Shown here piece by piece: positions 1-4,944 of a stretch of DNA of 7,425 bases (its first letter is position 1; each line of letters starts with the position of its first letter). Both the position numbers and the translations under genes were made by a program. The notes under the pieces are model-generated. The model made no database searches, was not told where the DNA came from, and saw only the letters and a list, made by a program, of their open reading frames with translations. Source of the stretch: Planctomycetota bacterium (GTDB lineage Bacteria > Planctomycetota > UBA1135); NCBI GenBank assembly GCA_027623585.1, contig JAQBVK010000118.1:1-7425 (forward strand), written 5' to 3'.

Positions 1-127
1 CACCAAACGAGCTGGACCTAAAGTGGGGACCACGTCAAAGTAAGCGTCCCAGTACTTGGTGGCGGGCGCCGATGCCCTTCGATCAAGAGGGGATTCCTTC
101 CTGAGCGCCTTCGCTCCGTTCTAATCC
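1..127. other. Left-edge non-annotated region with nested inverted repeats and possible gene end
   Basis: This stretch is visibly less GC-rich than the rest of the window. It holds nested inverted repeats: CACCAA at 1-6 with TTGGTG at 56-61, GTGG at 23-26 with CCAC at 30-33, and GGGAC at 26-30 with GTCCC at 46-50. Short open frames run off the left edge. One + frame runs from base 3 to a TGA at 102-104, about 33 codons. Another + frame ends at a TAA after 13 codons. On the - strand a frame stays open from just inside a TAG near 123 to the left edge and reads KYWDAYFDVVPTL in its middle, with no clear start. Any of these could be the end of a neighbouring gene or a mobile-element remnant, and I cannot decide between them. 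No Shine-Dalgarno or clear promoter for the gene at 128 is visible here. Confidence 0.3.
103..116 (+). other. Small hairpin just before the lipoprotein start
   Basis: GAGCG at 103-107 can pair with CGCTC at 112-116 across a CCTT loop. The stem is only 5 bp and is followed by CGTTCTAATCC, not a U-tract, so it is a poor intrinsic terminator. It ends 11 bases before the ATG at 128 and would sit in the leader if transcription starts upstream. It could be chance in GC-rich DNA. Confidence 0.2.
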
Positions 128-982
128 ATGAACTCGTCCTTCGCAAGATGGAAGCTGGCGCTCTGCGCGCTGCTGCTACTGACGCTGGGCGCTTGCGCCC
201 ACCCTGGCCCTTCAGGCGGCATTGGCGGCGGCGGCAACACCATTCTCCCCCCCCCTCCGCCGCCGCCTCCGCCCCCGACCTTCAGGTTCGACGACTTGAT
301 GGGGGATTGGATCGGTCAACTGGTGCCGGACAGTTCTGGCCGCTTGACGCAGAACTGCTACCTGCGCTTCGATTCCGATCTGCTCACGGAAGGCGCAGAC
401 AGCGCCGGCAACGAGTGGACGCTGACCAACTCCGATCGGTTGTTCGATCTGCGCACCCACGGCCGACTCGACGCCGAGATGGGGATGTGGATCGGTTCGA
501 GTAGTCTCTCGCTCCAAGCTCAGATGGACGAAGCGCGCACGGTGTTGACGGGTACCTACCTTCAAGTCGGCGGAGATTTGTTTCCCGTCTCGGGAACCGT
601 GATCCTGACTCGCAGCAGCGTCGGTGCCTTCACGATCAACGCGCTCGAAGGTCAATGGGTTGGATCCGCGACCCGAGTGAACGGTCGCGGCCAGATCCTC
701 GAACTCGATCTCGATGCAACGGGCGAGGTCTTGGGTGGCGCGATTCGCAGGCGCGGCGGCAGCATTCGCCGAAGTTTCGCTGCAGGCGCCGGCAGTTTCA
801 GCTTCTTCGACGCCGCGCTCGGCAGGATCGAAGACGTCGAGCTGACGGCCACCGACGGACGGGTGAGCCGCTTCCACTATCTCCTGCTCGACGTCGACGG
901 CGCCTTGCTGGCCGGGCCGGGCACGGACGAGGTCCTGGGAGCTGGACTAATCCGGCTCTCGCCGGCGCTTCCGGTCAACTGA
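128..982 (+). CDS. Putative lipoprotein with polyproline linker and two related domains
   Basis: The 284-residue product starts with a lipoprotein signal peptide: positively charged R7 and K9, a hydrophobic run at about 10-20, and the lipobox LGAC ending at C23. It should therefore be exported, lipidated by Lgt and cleaved by LspA. A low-complexity Gly/Pro linker follows (about 25-50), including ten consecutive prolines at 41-50. The rest looks like two copies of one beta-rich domain, about 54-163 and 168-278. Each opens with the pattern L/M-x-G-x-W-I/V-G followed by a GR-containing strand (DLMGDWIG at 57-63 and ALEGQWVG at 172-179). I recognise no family and assign no function; a surface or periplasmic beta-sandwich or barrel-like domain pair is a guess. 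The ATG at 128 is chosen because it gives a complete signal peptide. No Shine-Dalgarno precedes it. The HAD gene follows on the same strand after 46 bp, with its own putative -10 element. Confidence 0.8.
   Translation: MNSSFARWKLALCALLLLTLGACAHPGPSGGIGGGGNTILPPPPPPPPPPTFRFDDLMGDWIGQLVPDSSGRLTQNCYLRFDSDLLTEGADSAGNEWTLTNSDRLFDLRTHGRLDAEMGMWIGSSSLSLQAQMDEARTVLTGTYLQVGGDLFPVSGTVILTRSSVGAFTINALEGQWVGSATRVNGRGQILELDLDATGEVLGGAIRRRGGSIRRSFAAGAGSFSFFDAALGRIEDVELTATDGRVSRFHYLLLDVDGALLAGPGTDEVLGAGLIRLSPALPVN
247..255 (+). repeat. C9 homopolymer within the polyproline codons
   Basis: Nine consecutive C residues followed by CCT/CCG codons encode the start of the ten-proline run of the lipoprotein. A tract of this length is prone to slippage. 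A one-base change would shift the frame soon after the signal peptide, before both putative folded domains, so the tract could act as an on/off switch. It could equally be just GC-rich proline coding, and a homopolymer is also a common place for sequencing error. The frame is intact here. Confidence 0.6.
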
Positions 983-997
983 GTCCTCGATCCTGAT

Positions 998-1007
998 CCT
1001 TCGAAGG
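998..1007. promoter_or_regulatory. Perfect 10-bp palindrome upstream of the HAD gene
   Basis: CCTTCGAAGG is a perfect palindrome lying 8 bp before the TAGACT -10-like element, in the position between a -35 and a -10 box. It could be an operator half-site pair or chance. No second copy was noticed at the other gene starts. Confidence 0.25.
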
Positions 1008-1009
1008 GC

Positions 1010-1030
1010 AAGGCTTAGACTTTCAGCCTT
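1010..1030 (+). promoter_or_regulatory. Putative -10 element and hairpin covering the TTG start of the HAD gene
   Basis: TAGACT at 1016-1021 resembles a bacterial -10 box and ends 7 bases before the TTG at 1029, so transcription would start at or next to the start codon. The hexamer lies in the loop of a perfect 6-bp inverted repeat, AAGGCT at 1010-1015 and AGCCTT at 1025-1030, whose right arm includes the first two bases of the start codon. The -35 region at the right distance (CTGATC, 993-998) matches the consensus poorly. If a longer transcript reads through from the lipoprotein gene, the hairpin could hide the start codon; a transcript starting at the TTG could not form it. Confidence 0.35.
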
Positions 1031-1919
1031 GGAGCCTTTCACGCTGCTCACCGATTTCGACGGCGTCTGGACCGATCCGCTCCGCGAACTTGCCGCAGTC
1101 TCCGGCTTCCTGACCGCGGAACTCGCGCGCTTCGGCGGAGTGGACGCCGCGCGATCGGTGGAGTTGTACGCTCGCTTTCGAGCCGACGTGATGGCGCGTC
1201 CATCCGAGCATGGCTGGCGCATCGACGGACGACTGGTCTCCTACGTCGACGAGGACGTCTTCGCGGAACCCACCGCCGTGGGTCAGTGGATCGAAGCCGC
1301 GCGTTGCGCGGATACGGCACGGCTGCGCGCGGCGATCTTGAGTGAGTATCCGAGCGTGCTCGCCTTCCTCGATCACTGCTATCACAGCACCTGCGCTCGA
1401 TTTCGCGAGGAGGTGCCCCACGACCTGACGCGCGGCGCCGAGCGTGTGTTGCATTGGTTCCTGCGTGAGCGCATCCCGGTAGTCTTCGCGAGCAATGCTC
1501 CCTTCGAGAAAGTCGCAGGATGGTTCGCGTGCCACGGGTTGCAGGTTGCCGATGCGCGCGACTCCGAGCCTGGCGCGGCGCCCCTGCGCGCCTACGGCCG
1601 CGCCGGTAAGCAGTGTCTCGGCGCGGCCGCAGAATCCCTGGTGGTGGGCGGCCGCGAAGTTCCGGTCGATCGCCCGCAGTACCGCGCGATCCTCGAGCGC
1701 GAGCGGGCGGCGCTGGTGGTGGGGGACGTGTTCTCGCTCGACCTCGCGGTGCCGCTCGCAATGCGCCGCGCGCGAGCGCCGGGCGCGCCGCGGGCGCTCG
1801 GCTTGATGCATCTGGAGCACACACCGCGCTGGCTACTTGACGAGGTCGGCAGGGGCGGGGTGGACTATTTGGTCAGCCACGTCAGCGCGCTGCCGCGCTT
1901 GGTCAACGCCCTGCGATGA
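1029..1919 (+). CDS. HAD-superfamily hydrolase (probable phosphatase)
   Basis: The 296-residue product has the haloacid dehalogenase-like motifs in order. Motif I is DFDGVWTD at residues 9-16, with D9 as nucleophile and D11 as general acid/base. Motif II is FASNA, with S155. K194 in YGRAGKQ may be motif III. Motif IV is GDVFSLD, with D233 and D238 for Mg2+. A large, mostly helical segment of about 135 residues between motifs I and II looks like a cap domain, which usually sets substrate choice. Known relatives act on phosphate esters or related compounds in the cytoplasm; no signal peptide is seen. The substrate cannot be named. The TTG start is required because motif I begins at residue 9 and the first internal ATG is residue 55. 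The 3' end overlaps the convergent methionine-pathway gene by 17 bp. Alternatives within the superfamily, such as nucleotidase-like or sugar-phosphatase-like enzymes, remain open. Confidence 0.75.
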   Translation: MEPFTLLTDFDGVWTDPLRELAAVSGFLTAELARFGGVDAARSVELYARFRADVMARPSEHGWRIDGRLVSYVDEDVFAEPTAVGQWIEAARCADTARLRAAILSEYPSVLAFLDHCYHSTCARFREEVPHDLTRGAERVLHWFLRERIPVVFASNAPFEKVAGWFACHGLQVADARDSEPGAAPLRAYGRAGKQCLGAAAESLVVGGREVPVDRPQYRAILERERAALVVGDVFSLDLAVPLAMRRARAPGAPRALGLMHLEHTPRWLLDEVGRGGVDYLVSHVSALPRLVNALR

Positions 1920-3801
1920 CCGCCTGCAGCAGCGGCAACGCCGCTTCGATCTTGTTGAACGGGGCGGCGATCTGGAATCCTTGCACCGAGCTGGCCAGTG
2001 CCTCGATCACCGCGCGTGCCAGTGCGATTCCCTCTTCGGCGGCGCGTCCCTTGGCGTCGGCGCGCTCCATGCGCTCCAGCACGGCGATCGGCAGATGGAC
2101 GCCAGGCACTTCCGAGTGCAAGAACTCCGCGTTGCGCAGGCTGCGCAACGGCCAGACTCCGGCCAAGATCGGAGGTCGCTCGGTCGGCAGTTGTTCCAGC
2201 GCGCGCAAGAATTCATCGGCGTCGAAGACCGGTTGCGTGATGAAGAAGTCGACGCCAGCCCGCTGTTTCCAATTGAAACGCTCGTATTCACGGTGCGCGT
2301 CGAGCGCGGCGTGGTTCCACGCGGCTCCGTAGCAAAAGCCCGTCTGTGCGCCAAGCGGGTTGCCACCGAGGTCGAGGCCGTGATTGAGTTGATCGACAAT
2401 GTTGCAGAGTCCGATTGCGTCCACGTCGAACACCGCGGTGACCTCCGGATAGTTGCCTTGGTAGGGCGGATCTCCGGTGACCACCAACAAGTCGTGCACT
2501 CCGAGCGCCGCGGCGCCGAGCAAATCGGATTGCATGCCGAGCAGGTTTCGGTCGCGGCAACAGAAATGCACCAGCGCGTCGAGACCGGTTTCGCGTTGCA
2601 GGATCGCGGCGGCGGCGATGTTGCTGATTCGCGCGGAGGCGCGCGGCCCATCCGGCAGGTTGACCGCGTGCGCGCCGGCCGCCTTGAGCGCGCGCGCCGA
2701 TTCGATCATCGCGCTCATGTCGGGCGTGCGCGGAGGAAGTAGCTCGATGCTCACCGGATAGTCGCCGGCGGCGAGCGCTGCTCCGAAGGCGGAGCGTTCC
2801 GCGAGCGGGATGGCCTGCAGCGGAGCGCGTGCGCGCTCATGAAGACGGGGAGCGCGCGCGGATCCGATCGGAGCCACGGAAGCATCTTGCGCGTTGCCCA
2901 TGCGCGCGGCGCGCGCGAGCGCGCGCACGTGTTCCGGCGTGGTGCCACAGCAGCCGCCGACCAGTCTGCCGCCGGCTTGCAGGAAACGGCGCGCGAAGCG
3001 CGCGAAGTAATCGGGATCGTTTTGGTAGAAGACGCGTCCGTCGACCTCGCGGGGCATGCCGGCGTTCGGTTTCGCGCCGATCGGCAAATCGATCACCGTG
3101 AGCGCGGTCAACGCGGCTTCGAGCACGGCGCGTGGTCCGGTGGAGCAGTTGAAGCCGATCAAATCCGGCCCGGCGGCGGCGACGAGGATGGCGCCTTGTT
3201 CGCCCGAAGTCCCGTGGGTGGTGTACCCGCGACTGTTCACCGAGAGGAAGGCGAACAGCGGCGCATCGCTGGCTTCGCGCACTCCGCGCACCGCTTCGAC
3301 CAACTCCTCGACGTGGTTGAAGGTCTCGAGCACGATGCCGTCGACCAAAGGCGCGAGTCGCGCGGCGGCCTCGCGGTAGGCCGCGCGCACCTCTTCGCGC
3401 GCGAGGCGTCCGATCGGTTCCATCTCGACGCCCAGAGGACCGAGCGCGCCGAGCACGTGGCGGTGCTCCCCGGCCGCTTCGCGCGCGATCTTCGCGGCCG
3501 TCTCGAAGATCTCCTCCTGGCGGTGCTCGAGATGATGGCGCGCCAAACGGATGCGGCTGGCTCCGAAGGTGTTGGTCTGGATCGCGTCGGCGCCGGCGTC
3601 GAGGAAAGCTCGATGCACCTCGCGGACCAGTTGCGGCCGTTCGAGCACGGCCAACTCGAAACAGTCCGTGAAGGCCACGCCTCGTTCGTTGAGCGAGGTC
3701 CCCATGCCGCCGTCCAGCACGAGTACGCGCTCTTTGAGCAGTTCTCGAAGGTCGGTTCGAGGCTTGTTCAAGGCGCTTGGCGCAGAATGGCTCATCTCCA
3801 A
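1903..3801 (-). CDS. yitJ: Bifunctional homocysteine S-methyltransferase / 5,10-methylenetetrahydrofolate reductase
   Basis: The 632-residue protein fuses two cytoplasmic enzymes of methionine and one-carbon metabolism, as in Bacillus subtilis YitJ (about 610 residues). Residues about 20-300 are a homocysteine S-methyltransferase barrel: DGGMGTSL at 30-37, QTNTFG at 75-80, and the zinc ligands C219 (GFNCS) and C284/C285 (GGCCGTTPEHV), which bind homocysteine thiolate. Residues about 345-630 are a MetF-type FAD-dependent reductase: IELLPPRT with catalytic-position E353, HFCCRDRN at 412-419, VTGDPP with D444, and FFITQPVFD with Q523. All key positions are present, so both halves look active. 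The reductase makes 5-methyl-THF; the first half methylates homocysteine, with the donor not evident from sequence. No cobalamin-binding module is present. The start could be TTG at 3801 or ATG at 3795; a GGAG touches that ATG, too close to act as a normal ribosome site. No S-box or other riboswitch fits in the 62 bp upstream. Confidence 0.93.
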   Translation of the reverse strand: MEMSHSAPSALNKPRTDLRELLKERVLVLDGGMGTSLNERGVAFTDCFELAVLERPQLVREVHRAFLDAGADAIQTNTFGASRIRLARHHLEHRQEEIFETAAKIAREAAGEHRHVLGALGPLGVEMEPIGRLAREEVRAAYREAAARLAPLVDGIVLETFNHVEELVEAVRGVREASDAPLFAFLSVNSRGYTTHGTSGEQGAILVAAAGPDLIGFNCSTGPRAVLEAALTALTVIDLPIGAKPNAGMPREVDGRVFYQNDPDYFARFARRFLQAGGRLVGGCCGTTPEHVRALARAARMGNAQDASVAPIGSARAPRLHERARAPLQAIPLAERSAFGAALAAGDYPVSIELLPPRTPDMSAMIESARALKAAGAHAVNLPDGPRASARISNIAAAAILQRETGLDALVHFCCRDRNLLGMQSDLLGAAALGVHDLLVVTGDPPYQGNYPEVTAVFDVDAIGLCNIVDQLNHGLDLGGNPLGAQTGFCYGAAWNHAALDAHREYERFNWKQRAGVDFFITQPVFDADEFLRALEQLPTERPPILAGVWPLRSLRNAEFLHSEVPGVHLPIAVLERMERADAKGRAAEEGIALARAVIEALASSVQGFQIAAPFNKIEAALPLLQAVIAGR

Positions 3802-3806
3802 GGGCG

Positions 3807-3812
3807 ATTGTA
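3807..3812 (-). promoter_or_regulatory. Putative -10 element (TACAAT) for the methionine-pathway gene
   Basis: TACAAT on the minus strand matches five of six bases of the -10 consensus. It ends 5 bases before the TTG at 3801 and 11 bases before the ATG at 3795, so transcription should begin close to the start codon. The upstream sequence offers no good -35 match. The closeness suggests a leaderless or near-leaderless mRNA and slightly favours the ATG at 3795 as the true start. Confidence 0.4.
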
Positions 3813-3848
3813 TCGCTCACCGGGCCCCGGCCCCGCTCCGCGCCTGCC

Positions 3849-3854
3849 TAGAAT
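3849..3854 (+). promoter_or_regulatory. Putative -10 element (TAGAAT) for the ABC importer operon
   Basis: TAGAAT matches five of six bases of the -10 consensus and ends 9 bases before the ATG at 3864, leaving no room for a normal leader with a ribosome-binding site. The expected -35 position (about 3826-3831) is GC-rich and does not match TTGACA, so the promoter may depend on an activator or a different sigma factor. Confidence 0.4.
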
Positions 3855-3863
3855 GCGTCGCGG

Positions 3864-4940
3864 ATGCGGATCGTACTCGATCAGGTGCTCAAGCGCTTCG
3901 GCGAGCTGACGGTCGTGGACCGGGTCTCGCTGGAGATTCACAGCGGCGAACTATTTTTCCTGCTCGGCCCGAGCGGTTGCGGCAAGACCACCCTGCTGCG
4001 TTGCATCGCAGGCTTCGCGGCTCCTGACGGCGGCCGCATCTTGATCGGCGACCAGGACGTCACGCAGCTTCCGCCGCACCAGCGGGACACCGGGATGGTG
4101 TTTCAATCCTATGCGCTGTGGCCGCACATGACGGTGCGCGAGAATCTCGCCTTCGGACTCGAAATGCGAAAGGTTTCCGCCGCGGATCGCGTTCGCCGGG
4201 TCGGCGAAGCCCTCGAGCAAGTGCGCATGTCCGACCGCGCCGAGTATCGCCCAGCCCAGCTCTCCGGTGGACAACAACAACGCGTTGCGTTGGCGCGTGC
4301 GCTCGTCGTGCGGCCGCGATGCTTGCTGCTCGACGAGCCGCTGTCCAACCTCGACGCGAAGTTGCGGCTCGAGATGCGCGGCGAGATCCGCCGCATCTGC
4401 AAGGAATCGGGGCTCACCGCCGTTTACGTCACGCACGACCAGAAGGAAGCCTTGTCGATTGCGGATCGGATTGCGGTGCTCAACCAAGGGCGAGTGGAGC
4501 AGTGCGCGCCGCCTGAAGAGCTCTATCAGCGCCCGTGTTCACGCTTCGCTGCCCACTTCATCGGCGAGACCAATTTTATCGAGGGCGAGTTCCTCGGCGT
4601 CGACGGTGCGCGCGCGCGCGTGCGCACCGCGGTCGGAGAGGTGCTCGTGAACCCCGGCGCCGAGCCGCTGCCTGCCGCCGGGACTCGGCTGAGCATCTCA
4701 CTGCGTCCGGAAGTGTTGCGCCTCGGCGCGGCGCCGGACGGCGCGCCGAATCAACTCGCAGGCGTGGTGGAGGAAAGCGTCTATCTCGGCGAAATGGCGC
4801 AGCACGGTGTGCGGCTGGGCACAGGCGCTACGGGAGTTTCACTGCAGGTCTCGGAGCTACCGCCGCGCGCGCGGCTCGCGCCTGGCACGCCCATCCATCT
4901 CTGGTTCGATTCCGAGGACGCCGTTTTGCTGACGCGCTGA
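3864..4940 (+). CDS. ABC importer ATP-binding subunit (iron/polyamine/phosphonate-type)
   Basis: The 358-residue cytoplasmic ATPase powers the importer encoded by this operon. All nucleotide-binding motifs are intact: F12 as likely A-loop aromatic, Walker A GPSGCGKTT (35-43), Q-loop Q81 in MVFQSYALWPHMTV, signature LSGGQQQR (133-140), Walker B LLLDEP (154-159, with D157 and catalytic E158), D-loop SNLD (161-164) and switch H191. Residues about 235-358 form a C-terminal TOBE-type regulatory region, and the length is normal for the PotA/FbpC/MalK-like group. The sequence resembles the FbpC/PotA branch (FQSYALWPHMTV, followed by SNLDAKLR), but the substrate is set by the partner proteins. The ATG at 3864 is the natural start, as the A-loop lies 11 residues in. 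The next gene begins 4 bp after the stop codon, so the two are co-transcribed. Confidence 0.93.
   Translation: MRIVLDQVLKRFGELTVVDRVSLEIHSGELFFLLGPSGCGKTTLLRCIAGFAAPDGGRILIGDQDVTQLPPHQRDTGMVFQSYALWPHMTVRENLAFGLEMRKVSAADRVRRVGEALEQVRMSDRAEYRPAQLSGGQQQRVALARALVVRPRCLLLDEPLSNLDAKLRLEMRGEIRRICKESGLTAVYVTHDQKEALSIADRIAVLNQGRVEQCAPPEELYQRPCSRFAAHFIGETNFIEGEFLGVDGARARVRTAVGEVLVNPGAEPLPAAGTRLSISLRPEVLRLGAAPDGAPNQLAGVVEESVYLGEMAQHGVRLGTGATGVSLQVSELPPRARLAPGTPIHLWFDSEDAVLLTR
4605..4628. repeat. Alternating CG tract with flanking inverted repeat inside the ATPase gene
   Basis: From 4607 to 4626 the bases alternate strictly between pyrimidine and purine, mostly CG steps, and the tract is framed by GGTGCGC (4605-4611) and GCGCACC (4622-4628). 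It encodes the Ala/Arg-rich GARARVRTA near the start of the TOBE region. Such DNA can form a hairpin or Z-DNA, but high GC and Arg/Ala codons alone may explain it. Confidence 0.5.
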
Positions 4941-4944
4941 CTCG

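Larger units (their letters stand above)
3802..3863. promoter_or_regulatory. Divergent intergenic region shared by methionine-pathway gene and ABC importer operon
   Basis: The 62 bp separate two divergent starts and must carry both promoters unless these lie inside the genes. The centre (3820-3836) is an almost pure G/C block containing the near-palindrome CCGGGCCCCGG at 3820-3830. A -10-like element faces each way on either side of it. No -35-like TTGACA is visible at 17 bp from either -10. Confidence 0.5.

Noticed and set aside
212..877. Minus-strand 221-codon frame opposite the lipoprotein
   Set aside because: The + frame has a full lipoprotein signal and duplicated domain; the minus frame has neither and is rich in Arg/Ala.
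983..1028. Intrinsic terminator between the lipoprotein and HAD genes
   Set aside because: Short palindromes are present, but no GC-rich stem followed by a T-run.
1023..1820. Long minus-strand open frames opposite the HAD gene (also 1048-1824)
   Set aside because: Their products are Arg/Pro/Ala-rich low-complexity sequences without motifs, while the + frame carries all HAD motifs.
1837..2742. Plus-strand 301-codon frame opposite the reductase domain
   Set aside because: It is antisense to conserved MTHFR motifs and shows no recognisable domain; high GC explains its openness.
3802..3863. A SAM-responsive riboswitch upstream of the yitJ-type gene, as known in Bacillus
   Set aside because: The space is only 62 bp, the putative -10 lies next to the start, and no S-box-like helices or terminator are visible.
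2839..3909. Plus-strand 356-codon frame opposite the methyltransferase domain, running into the ATPase start
   Set aside because: It is antisense to the zinc-ligand motifs and crosses the divergent promoter; no motifs were recognised.
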